This document shows positions 1-6,825 of a stretch of 37,512 bases of DNA, piece by piece (the first letter of the stretch is position 1; each line of letters opens with the position of its first letter). The stretch covers positions 1 through 37,512 of the IMG/VR virus record IMGVR_UViG_3300045110_000153; one strand, 5' to 3'. This DNA comes from a virus. The notes under the pieces are model-generated. The model worked only from the letters and a program-made list of their open reading frames with translations. It had not been told where the DNA came from and ran no database searches. The position numbers and the translations under genes were made by a program.

Positions 1-124
1 TGCGGGCTGCGGCAAGGCCTTTGCACAGTTCAAGCTTGCTCTCGACCCATTCGTGATCGGATGCCGTGCCGCGTGCCAAGGCTGATCTGATGGTGGCTTC
101 TGCTTGGTCCAGAATGGTGTTCAT
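1..124 (-). CDS. partial small phage gene, cut by window edge
   Basis: An open frame starts at an ATG at 124 and runs off the left edge with no stop, giving at least 41 residues (MNTILDQAEA...). A GGAGA Shine-Dalgarno (SD) sequence lies about seven bases upstream of the ATG. The visible part is helical and charged and I do not recognise a family. It lies just downstream of a terminator that ends the ParB-like gene, so it probably has another promoter or relies on read-through. Confidence 0.55.
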   Translation of the reverse strand, partial: MNTILDQAEATIRSALARGTASDHEWVESKLELCKGLAAAR

Positions 125-134
125 GGGTTGTCTC

Positions 135-166
135 CGAAAAGAAAGGGGGCGGGTTGCCCCGCCCCC
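135..166 (-). terminator. rho-independent terminator after the ParB-like gene
   Basis: On the reverse strand a perfect 9-bp G+C stem (158-166 with 145-153, loop 154-157) is followed by TTTCTTTT. It begins eight bases beyond the end of the ParB-like gene at 174. Confidence 0.85.
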
Positions 167-173
167 TCGATTG

Positions 174-1184
174 TCAGGCCGCTTCGCTTTGCTGACCCTT
201 GGGCGGAATTTCCTCGATACGCGGAAACTCCTCGTTGTCACGCAGATGCAGACCATACTTGCCTGCGAAGTGCTTCTTGTCCGCGCTGGTCACGTAAAAA
301 CCGAACGCCTTGATCACCAGGGCGAGACGATGCGCCTTGGAAATCGCCTTGATGGCGTCGGCTTCCTTGGCGAGCCGCCGCCGCAACGCCAGCACCGGGC
401 TGTCGTCATCGAGCTTACTGACCGGACCACCAAGTTCGGAGAGGAAGCCATCGACCACGTCGGCGTCGCAGTGTTCGCTCGCCTTCCAGCCGAAGAACAC
501 CGCGACCGCCGCATTGCCGATCTCGGTGACCGCGTTGGAGTAGGTGCCCATCATCTGATGCGCGGTTTCGCGCAGCAGCGGATTGGCCTGCACGTAGGCC
601 ACGACCTCCGCGGTCATGATATCACGACTGATCGCGGGCATCCGAAAAGCCTCGATCGCGTCGTTGTCGTAGCGCCATGCCAGCTTGACCGCACCAGCAA
701 CGACACCGGAAAGACCGTTCATTCCGGAGATCATCAGTGCGTCGGCTGCGCGGCGCGGCTTGCAGTCATCGATGTAGTAGAAGGTGTCCGGTGCGGTCGG
801 CACGTCAACGATGACGTAGCTGGGGAAGCTCACCTTGCCGAAATAGGATGCCCAGCAACGGTGGGCGGCATCCTCCATGAACCCGTCGTTGTTGATCAGG
901 ACGGGCTGGCCGGTCTTGTGCCACTTACCAGCCTTCATCGCGTAATAATACTTCTTCACGGTCGCCAGCGCAGCCTTGCGGTTGTGCCGGTTGCGCTTCA
1001 GAAAATCTTCCGCGATTTCCGAATTGATGTCATGCCAGCCGTTGCGCAGTGTCAGTGGTGACAGCGGCATGTCCTTCACCTTGGTCTGGAACTCTACCAC
1101 TGCATTGTTGAATGCGGTGGTGGAGGCGGTCTCCAAATCAAGTTCGATCAGCGGCGTCCAGCCGCTCTTGGTAGCGGTAGCCAT
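174..1184 (-). CDS. ParB/Srx-like domain phage protein
   Basis: A 336-residue cytoplasmic protein. Around residues 80-112 it has the layout seen in phage ParB/sulfiredoxin-like proteins: a Tyr-rich helix, M-x-x-G-x-W, a 'g-QPV-I-x-x-DG' strand and then E-D-A-A-H-R-C, matching the family's D-G-x-H-R active-site motif with a less standard sequence. These proteins are often annotated only as hypothetical phage proteins. Roles proposed for the fold include DNA binding, nuclease or NTPase activity, and none can be assigned here. The ATG at 1184 has a good AGGAGGG ribosome site. A likely promoter (TTGACA, rc of 1274-1279; CATGTT, rc of 1251-1256) lies upstream, diverging from the YdaS/Cro-like gene. 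It is followed by a strong terminator, so it forms a single-gene unit. It may be expressed in the lysogen or from the early switch. Confidence 0.75.
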   Translation of the reverse strand: MATATKSGWTPLIELDLETASTTAFNNAVVEFQTKVKDMPLSPLTLRNGWHDINSEIAEDFLKRNRHNRKAALATVKKYYYAMKAGKWHKTGQPVLINNDGFMEDAAHRCWASYFGKVSFPSYVIVDVPTAPDTFYYIDDCKPRRAADALMISGMNGLSGVVAGAVKLAWRYDNDAIEAFRMPAISRDIMTAEVVAYVQANPLLRETAHQMMGTYSNAVTEIGNAAVAVFFGWKASEHCDADVVDGFLSELGGPVSKLDDDSPVLALRRRLAKEADAIKAISKAHRLALVIKAFGFYVTSADKKHFAGKYGLHLRDNEEFPRIEEIPPKGQQSEAA

Positions 1185-1250
1185 GTTTTAGGCCCTCCTT
1201 GGGCCAGGGTTGCGTGTCCTTGTGGCGGTTTGCCGGTGGACACGATCGGC

Positions 1251-1300
1251 AACATGAGGATGCCGCTGGCAACTGTCAAGTGACAATTGTCAGGACGGCG
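1251..1300. promoter_or_regulatory. divergent control region with palindromic operator
   Basis: The 128-bp gap between the reverse ParB-like gene and the forward YdaS/Cro-like gene contains the perfect 12-bp palindrome TGACAATTGTCA (1281-1292). Beside it is a reverse TTGACA (rc of 1274-1279) with CATGTT 17 bp downstream. CCTGAC, the rc of GTCAGG at 1289-1294, is the half-site found in other putative operators of this window. The layout suggests autoregulation by the small Cro-like protein, which is inference. Confidence 0.55.
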
Positions 1301-1312
1301 GCGGAGGCCTAT

Positions 1313-1519
1313 ATGACGGAAATGGACAAGGCACTGCTTGAGGTGATCGAGCGCGTCGGCGGTATGCGCGCGTTGGGTCGTAAGCTTGGCATCGCGCATC
1401 AGGCGATCTCGAACTGGCGCCGCGTGCCACCGATACGCGTGCTGGAAATCGAGAAGATGACCGGAATTTCCCGCTACAGACTGCGACCTGATGTGTATGG
1501 TCCCGAGCCAAGGAAGTGA
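1313..1519 (+). CDS. YdaS/Cro-like helix-turn-helix regulator
   Basis: A 68-residue protein chosen from the ATG at 1313, which has GGAGG five bases upstream; longer in-frame starts lack this. The sequence fits the YdaS/Cro family from end to end: 'VGGMRALGRKLGI-x-x-QAISNW' is the helix-turn-helix (about residues 15-36), followed by 'VPPIRVLEIEKMTGI' and the family's LRPD-x-Y near the C terminus. Such proteins bind operators in phage switch regions as Cro-type repressors. The divergent palindrome at 1281-1292 is the obvious target. The gene heads a short operon of Cys-rich proteins. Confidence 0.85.
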   Translation: MTEMDKALLEVIERVGGMRALGRKLGIAHQAISNWRRVPPIRVLEIEKMTGISRYRLRPDVYGPEPRK

Positions 1520-1528
1520 TTAAACGCC

Positions 1529-1765
1529 ATGAAATTCTGCAAGGACTGCAAATGGATCGTCTGGCCAGCGGATGACGGGTTGCCGCGGCAGTCCTGGCAG
1601 GCGGATTGCACGCATCCGACCTCGCTGCACCAGTCGCCGCCCGACGTGGTGACCGGCGAACGTGATCCACCGAAGCCGCTCAGTTGCCAGCATGCGCGCT
1701 GTGGTCTGTATGAGAACGGCTGTGGCCCATTGGGGGCCTACTGGGAGAAACTACAGGAGAACTGA
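1529..1765 (+). CDS. small Cys-rich phage protein
   Basis: A 78-residue protein beginning MKFCKDCKW and containing six cysteines in the pattern C-x2-C...C...C-x4-C...C, plus a C-terminal G-x-Y-W-E. This is a recurring type of small phage protein, probably a zinc-binding knuckle, with no known function. It lies nine bases after the Cro-like gene. An AGGAAG sequence sits upstream of the ATG with rather long spacing. Confidence 0.7.
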   Translation: MKFCKDCKWIVWPADDGLPRQSWQADCTHPTSLHQSPPDVVTGERDPPKPLSCQHARCGLYENGCGPLGAYWEKLQEN

Positions 1766-1981
1766 ATGCGCGCGATCCATGATCGAGCCGCGCTCGCGGC
1801 CTACCATCGTGCGCTGGCGCAGGCCTTCGCGGCCCGCAGATGCGCCTGTGGGGCGTCGGCGTGCATCGTCTGTGTCGGGGTGCCGCCCGCGCTGGACACC
1901 CACCATTGCCTGCCGTGCGCGCCCTGGCTGGGCGCAGGGGAGATGGCTGTGGGCGGATCGGTGGACCGTGCCGGTGCGTAA
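1766..1981 (+). CDS. small Cys-rich protein, unknown
   Basis: A 71-residue protein whose ATG immediately follows the TGA of the preceding gene, with AGGAG seven bases upstream, so translation is probably coupled. It has a CxC...C-x2-C cluster followed by D-T-H-H-C-x-x-C, suggesting a compact metal-binding fold. No family recognised. Confidence 0.6.
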   Translation: MRAIHDRAALAAYHRALAQAFAARRCACGASACIVCVGVPPALDTHHCLPCAPWLGAGEMAVGGSVDRAGA

Positions 1982-2047
1982 CAAGACCGCAACACACTGG
2001 CTGGGAGGTGGGCTGAGGACTAGGCTTCTGAGGTCCAAATACGACGA

Positions 2048-2072
2048 CGCCCCGGTCTGAGCAACCGGGGCG
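2048..2072 (+). terminator. GC-rich hairpin, possible terminator
   Basis: A perfect 9-bp stem, CGCCCCGGT (2048-2056) with ACCGGGGCG (2064-2072) and a 7-nt loop. It follows the first small forward operon. There is no clear U tract, so it could be a weak terminator or a transcript-end stabiliser. Confidence 0.5.
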
Positions 2073-2095
2073 CCTTAACCTGATCATAGCCGTCT

Positions 2096-2140
2096 CGTGC
2101 GTAGAGTCCGACAAAACCTGACGAACGGATTCTACGCACG
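2096..2140. promoter_or_regulatory. long inverted repeat upstream of the replication operon
   Basis: A 15-nt arm (2096-2110) pairs with 2126-2140 at 14 of 15 positions, the exception being a G:T wobble. The 15-nt loop contains ACAAAACCTGACGAA. Its 14-nt core CAAAACCTGACGAA recurs at 6688-6701 upstream of the helicase gene, and CCTGAC is the operator half-site seen elsewhere. It could be an operator, an RNA regulatory hairpin or an antitermination site. No other gene is visible in 1982-2271. Confidence 0.55.
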
Positions 2141-2271
2141 CGCGGCACCAAACGCAAGGGAGCGTAGAGGACAATGGTGCCTTTTTTATCGCCGTTCTCA
2201 ATCACATCCGCTGGATTGATCGATCACAACCACAGGTTACGCGCTGGAGGCGCTGACCTGGGGGACGCGTG

Positions 2272-3048
2272 ATGAGCGCGCGGCCCCTCACCGAGATCAT
2301 CGCCCAGGTTCTGGCTGAGCCAGCGCACAACAAGCGGCACCATCACCGCTTCGCGGTCAGGCTTGGCAAGGTGACCATGCCGACCAAGGGTGCCGCCGAG
2401 CGGTTGCTGCAACTGATGCTGCATACATCGGGGGCGGATTACCAGACCATCCTGCCGCCGGATTACGACGCTGTGCTGCGTGCCGCCATCGGCATGCATT
2501 ATGACGCCGAAGAGAAGCTGCAATATGGCTGTCGCGGCTTCATCGTCCAGCCCAACTGGCCTTGGAAGAAGCCCGACGACCGCGGCTTCCACATCGTCAC
2601 CGAGCGTCCGCCGCCGGAACTGATGTCGTTTGGCTATCGCAACTGCTTCCGGGGACCGGACCGCGCCCACACCGATCCATACCGTCGTCTGGCCGAAGCT
2701 GGCCGCATCGCCATCATGGCCAGCCAGAAAGCGTTCAAGGTGCAGCATCTCGTGGTCGGCATGCCGTGTCCGCGTGGCCGCGGCCTGCTGGCGCACTGCC
2801 ATGGTGTTCTCACTCTGGCGAACAGCCAGATCGACCATGTCGATCCTAAGTTCCGCGACATCGTGGCGCTGTTCGTGGCGAAGCACGGCATGCCACCGGA
2901 CGATGCCATGGTGGACCTGCCGACCCATGGTTGGGATTTCAGATATCAGGAGGATGCTGACTGCTTTGCGGTCTTTCACGACGCGGTATCGAAGGTGCGT
3001 GAACTGGTCTGCAAGGGATGCAACATGGCAGCGGAGCGCAGCGCATGA
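2272..3048 (+). CDS. DUF3223 (DCL-like) domain protein
   Basis: A 258-residue protein from ATG 2272 (a GTG sits directly before it at 2269), with GGGGGA upstream. Residues 35-160 resemble the DUF3223/DCL family: a hydrophobic 'PPDYDAVLRAAIGMHYDAEEKLQYG' stretch, then G-F-I-V, then F-x-I-V-x-E-R and 'FGYRNCF', then a helix leading to the end of the domain. The family is known from plastid rRNA-processing proteins and many phage or bacterial proteins. Its bacterial role is unsettled. The C-terminal third is not recognised. It overlaps the primase-helicase by ATGA, so it probably has a replication- or RNA-linked role. Confidence 0.6.
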   Translation: MSARPLTEIIAQVLAEPAHNKRHHHRFAVRLGKVTMPTKGAAERLLQLMLHTSGADYQTILPPDYDAVLRAAIGMHYDAEEKLQYGCRGFIVQPNWPWKKPDDRGFHIVTERPPPELMSFGYRNCFRGPDRAHTDPYRRLAEAGRIAIMASQKAFKVQHLVVGMPCPRGRGLLAHCHGVLTLANSQIDHVDPKFRDIVALFVAKHGMPPDDAMVDLPTHGWDFRYQEDADCFAVFHDAVSKVRELVCKGCNMAAERSA

Positions 3049-5729
3049 GCGAACTCCAATGCGTGGTGACATTCTTCACCGATTATGCCGCGGCCAGCAA
3101 GACCGAGATGATACTGGATCTCGATGATCTGGCGCGGCGCATCAGGACATCGAACGGGTCTGACAAGGCGAGCCTGCCATGGCTGAAGATGGCGCGATTT
3201 GGTGATATCAGGACCAAGAAAAGCAGTCTGCGGCACGACGACAACATGATCTCGATCTCGGGCATCGAGGCGGACTACGACGGCGAAACCATAGCGATGG
3301 ACGAGGCGGTGGAGCGGCTGCGCGCTGCCAAGGTTCTCTGCATCGTCTACACCTCGCCGAGCCACACCGAAGACGCCCCCAGATGGCGGGTATTGTGCCC
3401 ACTGAGCCAGGAATACACACCGGATGAGCGGGACCGGTTCCTGGCTAGGCTGAATGGTTTGTTTGGTGGGGTGTTCGCGGACGAAAGCTGGACCCGGTCA
3501 CAGTCGTATTATTACGGCTCGATCAACCACAACCCGTCGCACCGTGTGGTGGTGCTGGATGCCACGCCGATCGACCTGATCGGCATGCTCGATACGTTCG
3601 CGATCAGAAAGCCTGAGAAGGCCCACAAAGGAAATGGCGCCAATGGTGCGGGATATCATGGTCCGCCTTCGCCGCCTGAGGCGATCACCGACCGGCGCAT
3701 CAATGGGCTGATCGAATCACTGCTGAGCCATATCCGCAACGCGCCGGATGGGCAGAAGTATTTCACCCTGCGCGATATCAGCTTCACCATCGGCGGCTAC
3801 CTGCACCTGACCAACTGGAGCGTGCAGCAGGCGGTCGAGGCGTGCGTCGCGGCATTGCCAAGTGCGCAGGACTGGGAGGCGGCTCGCAAGACCGCGACCG
3901 CGGCGATCGAGGCTGGCAGGGACAAGCCGCTCGATCTGCCTGACCGGCCTGGATATGTCGCGCGGGTGCGCGAGAAGAGCAATGGCGCGCATGCGCCAGA
4001 GGTGCCGCCGGTTGGCGATCCGATACCACTGCCCCCGCCATCACAGGAGCCGGTGGAGAGCGAGGGCGATGGCAGAGACCCGCCAGACCCGCCTGGGGAT
4101 GACGGACCGGCTGGCAGACCGGTGCCACCCGAGATCCCGGTCATTCCCTGCATCGCCGGGGAAATGCCACGCATGGCACGCGCCGCCGAGCAGGCGCTGA
4201 TCTCTGCCGGGGTCGAGGTTTACCAGCGCCACAAGCTGGTGCGCCCGGTGGAGGAGGAATATCCCGCCGCGGACAACCGCATCACTCATAGCGCAGCATT
4301 GCTGGCCTATACGCCAGCGTCGCTGTTCAAGCTGTTGTCGAGCGTGGCGAAATTCCAGAAGTTCAATCGCCAACGCAGGACATGGGTCGAGTGCGATCCG
4401 CCCGACAAGCTGGTGCAGATCCTGCTGGACGGCAAAGGCGACTGGACGTTCCCGCATATCCGCGGCGTGCTGACCTGCCCGACGCTGCGGGCTGATGGCA
4501 GCGTATTGAAGGACCGCGGATACGACCCGGCGTCCCGCTACTATCTGGCGATGCCGTCCAATCTGGTGCTGCCGGATATGGTGGATGCGCCATCCCGCCA
4601 GGACGCTGAGGCCGCACTGGCCCGCCTGGGCGCCTTGCTGGTGCGGTTCCCGTTCGTGGACGAGGTGTCGCGCGCGGTGGCGTTCTGCATCCTGCTGACC
4701 CAGGTTCTGCGCTGCGCCATGCAAGTGTCGCCCATGCTGGCGGTATCGGCGACCGCGCCAAGCAGCGGCAAGAGCTTCCTCGTGGATCTGGCCAGCGCCA
4801 TCGCACTGGGCCGACCTTGCCCGGTGATCCCACCCGGCAAGAACGAGGAGGAGACCGAGAAGGGCATCCGAACCAAGCTGTTGTCAGGCACGCCCGCGTT
4901 CTCGATCGACAACATCCACCAAGGCATCAACATGCCGCTGCTGAACATGGCGACGGAGCGCACGCACATCTCGATCCGGCTGTTCTCGGTGCTGGAGGAG
5001 GTCGAGGTCGAGAACAGCGTGGTGATCTACAGCACAGGCAACAATCTGGAGATCATCGATGAACAGGGGCGCCGCACCGTCAGGTGTTGCATGGACAGCG
5101 GCGAGGAGCGGCCCGAACACCGCGTGTTCGATGTCAACCCGATCGACACCGTGATGGCGGACCGCGGTTCCTACATCGCGGACATCCTGACCATCGCGCG
5201 GGCTTACCTGGGGCACCTCGCGAGCGGCGGCGCACGACCGGACATCCCACCAATGGGCGACAGCCACAAGACGTGGTCGAGGCTGGTGCGCGAGCCGCTG
5301 GTCTGGCTGGGCCAGCAAGATCCGCTCACATCGCAGGAGATCACCCGTCAGGATGACCCGGTATCCGGCAGGCTGAGCGTGATCATCGATGCGTGGCATC
5401 TGGCGTTCGGCATGGAAGCCAAGACACTGAGCGAGGTGAGCAAATACGCCACCACGATCCCGGTGTTTCACGCCGATCGCTATGACACAGATCAGAACGA
5501 AATCAACCTCGCAGCCTACAATGCTCACAAGGAATGTCAGGAGACGTTGCTGGCCGCATTGCGCGATGGGTTCGCCGCCGGGAAGGACGGCGTCAACACC
5601 CACGCATGGGGCAACTGGATGCGCCGGTTCGCGGGCCGAGTGAGCGGCGGGCTGCGGTTTGAGCGCGTGAAGGAGGACGAGAAGACCAAGCACAAGGGAG
5701 CCTTGCAGTGGAAGCTGGTCAAGGCGTAG
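3045..5729 (+). CDS. primase-helicase (AEP-like primase plus P-loop ATPase)
   Basis: An 894-residue replication protein; the ATG at 3045 overlaps the previous TGA. The N-terminal 200 residues look like an archaeo-eukaryotic-type primase: an acidic D-Y-D at 77-79, 'TSPSHTEDAPRWRV' around 103-116, and RSQSYYYG near 151-158. A Pro-rich linker (about 320-370) leads to a C-terminal ATPase with Walker A APSSGKS (571-577) and an F-S-I-D-N Walker B-like strand (about 619-623). This layout is common in phage and plasmid replication initiators that prime and unwind DNA. A G-rich inverted repeat follows immediately and could be an origin. The primase calls rest on motif reading only. The ATPase motif is clear. 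Confidence 0.75.
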   Translation: MSELQCVVTFFTDYAAASKTEMILDLDDLARRIRTSNGSDKASLPWLKMARFGDIRTKKSSLRHDDNMISISGIEADYDGETIAMDEAVERLRAAKVLCIVYTSPSHTEDAPRWRVLCPLSQEYTPDERDRFLARLNGLFGGVFADESWTRSQSYYYGSINHNPSHRVVVLDATPIDLIGMLDTFAIRKPEKAHKGNGANGAGYHGPPSPPEAITDRRINGLIESLLSHIRNAPDGQKYFTLRDISFTIGGYLHLTNWSVQQAVEACVAALPSAQDWEAARKTATAAIEAGRDKPLDLPDRPGYVARVREKSNGAHAPEVPPVGDPIPLPPPSQEPVESEGDGRDPPDPPGDDGPAGRPVPPEIPVIPCIAGEMPRMARAAEQALISAGVEVYQRHKLVRPVEEEYPAADNRITHSAALLAYTPASLFKLLSSVAKFQKFNRQRRTWVECDPPDKLVQILLDGKGDWTFPHIRGVLTCPTLRADGSVLKDRGYDPASRYYLAMPSNLVLPDMVDAPSRQDAEAALARLGALLVRFPFVDEVSRAVAFCILLTQVLRCAMQVSPMLAVSATAPSSGKSFLVDLASAIALGRPCPVIPPGKNEEETEKGIRTKLLSGTPAFSIDNIHQGINMPLLNMATERTHISIRLFSVLEEVEVENSVVIYSTGNNLEIIDEQGRRTVRCCMDSGEERPEHRVFDVNPIDTVMADRGSYIADILTIARAYLGHLASGGARPDIPPMGDSHKTWSRLVREPLVWLGQQDPLTSQEITRQDDPVSGRLSVIIDAWHLAFGMEAKTLSEVSKYATTIPVFHADRYDTDQNEINLAAYNAHKECQETLLAALRDGFAAGKDGVNTHAWGNWMRRFAGRVSGGLRFERVKEDEKTKHKGALQWKLVKA

Positions 5730-5730
5730 T

Positions 5731-5855
5731 TGGGGACTGTGGGGAATTTGGGGACTTCGGCCATGGTATGCCGTAACTTGTTTTCTTTTCTCTATCGTAA
5801 CAAGCAAGTTTCGCGCGGCAGTTGCCAGAGTCCCCAAAAGTCCCCTAGTCCCCCC
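5731..5855. repeat. GGGGACT inverted repeat array, possible origin or regulatory structure
   Basis: Directly after the primase-helicase stop lie three G-runs (GGGGACT, GGGGA, GGGGACTT; 5732-5757). The complementary set of three C-runs (AGTCCCC, AGTCCCC, AGTCCCC; 5828-5855) lies about 70 bp away. The arms match over about 25 nt with one offset. The loop is comparatively A+T-rich and carries CGTAAC twice and inverted AACTTG/CAAGTT. Iteron-like arms, an A+T-rich centre and position after a primase suggest an origin, but a transcript structure is equally possible. Confidence 0.5.
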
Positions 5856-5891
5856 AAAGGATTGTCTCTGGCTATGGAACGGGTATAGAAA

Positions 5892-6107
5892 ATGCTGCTG
5901 ATACGTAAAAGAAATGGTAATCCGTATACGGGTGGCACGGTGCATGTGCTGGGCGAGGGGCACTCGCGGTCCGCTTGGATGGCGCTGTGCGGCTCGCACA
6001 TCCGCAGGGTGCGCGGCTACCCCTTTGAACAGGACGAGCCGCCGCACCGCACCGAGATCGGGTGCCAGAAGTGCAAGCGCCTCGTTGCTGGGCGCGACGA
6101 TGACTAA
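5892..6107 (+). CDS. small zinc-binding phage protein
   Basis: A 71-residue protein, MLLIRKRNG..., with 'WMALCG' in the middle and C-Q-K-C near the end, a pattern typical of small phage zinc-ribbon proteins of unknown role. No strong ribosome site precedes the ATG. The start is chosen because no other start codon is available. Confidence 0.6.
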   Translation: MLLIRKRNGNPYTGGTVHVLGEGHSRSAWMALCGSHIRRVRGYPFEQDEPPHRTEIGCQKCKRLVAGRDDD

Positions 6108-6312
6108 CGAGCGCGATCTAACTTTCATGCAGCGCGTCGCGCTACTCAGATCGCTACCCCATCGACCTGTTGCGAAACACCTCTGGCCAACCTGTGAATG
6201 TCACACACTATTTCTGTGGCTGGCAGGCTCAGGATGGCGGTGTTTGACCTGTGATCCGCCGCCGCGAAACATCAGCCCGATGAAGATACGTGGCATTAAG
6301 ACCGACGCCTAA
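6100..6312 (+). CDS. small Cys-containing protein, unknown
   Basis: A 70-residue protein that overlaps the preceding gene by eight bases. It carries C-E-C...C-x2-C, suggesting a zinc knuckle. It overlaps the next gene by 23 bases. No family recognised; its reality rests on tight packing and cysteine spacing. Confidence 0.45.
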   Translation: MTNERDLTFMQRVALLRSLPHRPVAKHLWPTCECHTLFLWLAGSGWRCLTCDPPPRNISPMKIRGIKTDA

Positions 6313-6505
6313 GTGTGTGATTTGTGGCTCGCCAGCACGGTTCGGCTACGGGCTGGCGCCGCGGCCCACGACCTGGGCGTGCGCGTATCATCGCGCTAAG
6401 CTGGAGGCGGAGTGGGTGCCGAACCTCTACACGCCGCTGCCGCGGCTGAAGAAGGGGCAGTCGGCGCGACGCCAGCCGCTGACCGGCCAGCGCGGTCTGC
6501 TGTAA
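6290..6505 (+). CDS. small zinc-ribbon protein, unknown
   Basis: A 71-residue frame from GTG 6290 with C-V-I-C-G near the start and C-A-Y-H further on, the C2CH layout of a small zinc finger. The tail is basic (KKGQSARR). The GTG start and overlap make the exact N terminus uncertain. It is the last gene before a 320-bp gap. Confidence 0.5.
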   Translation: MALRPTPKCVICGSPARFGYGLAPRPTTWACAYHRAKLEAEWVPNLYTPLPRLKKGQSARRQPLTGQRGLL

Positions 6506-6825
6506 ATCCCGAGGTCGGTAGAGACAAATCATGAACGCGCGCACGTGCGCGCGATGACAGCGTCTAACGTAACCAGCAACCCAGAGTTGTGCGCGTCCGC
6601 TCAAAGTGGCAGGCGCCCGTTAATCGTGTCCGCAAATAGATCTTATCGGACGTAACCTGCGGTTGTGTCGCGTTATGCCGCGTTAGGCAAAACCTGACGA
6701 ATCGTCAGGCCAAAATGACCGACAGATTGTCGGGTGAAATCGCTTTACAGTGTCACACCGTGTGTGCTATTCAGGAGCGAGCTAAGGACCGTCCCCGCAA
6801 ACCTCCCACAGAGTAGCAAACCTAA
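6506..6825. promoter_or_regulatory. 320-bp intergenic control region of the helicase operon
   Basis: No gene is seen. It holds two imperfect direct repeats sharing CGTAACC-x-GC...GTTGTG...CGCG (6565-6594 and 6649-6672). It also has an inverted GTCCG/CGGAC (6628-6651) around an A+T-rich AGATCT centre. A near-perfect operator CCTGACGAATCGTCAGG (6693-6709, 8-bp arms) is followed by a second palindrome CCGACA-GAT-TGTCGG (6719-6733). A forward promoter candidate is TTTACA (6744-6749), 18 bp, TATTCA (6768-6773). The two palindromes just before the promoter suggest repressor control of the long operon. Confidence 0.6.

Noticed and set aside
66-1061. Long forward open frame of 331 codons opposite the ParB-like gene
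   Set aside because: It is the antisense shadow of the reverse ParB-like gene, has Arg/His/Val-rich composition with no domain and no good ribosome site.
1680-2201. Reverse frame of 173 codons over the small Cys-rich genes and hairpins
   Set aside because: Overlaps well-supported forward genes and two hairpins; Pro/Arg-rich shadow with no start signal.
5731-5757. Four-tract G-quadruplex
   Set aside because: Only three runs of four G are present on this strand; the fourth run nearby has two G, so a standard quadruplex is doubtful.
5862-5889. Promoter-like TTGTCT-N16-TATAGA before the gene at 5892
   Set aside because: The expected transcription start would fall after the ATG of that gene, and the -35 match is weak.
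4884-6128. Long reverse open frame of 414 codons
   Set aside because: It runs antisense through the primase-helicase coding region and the GGGGACT repeats, and has no recognisable domain.
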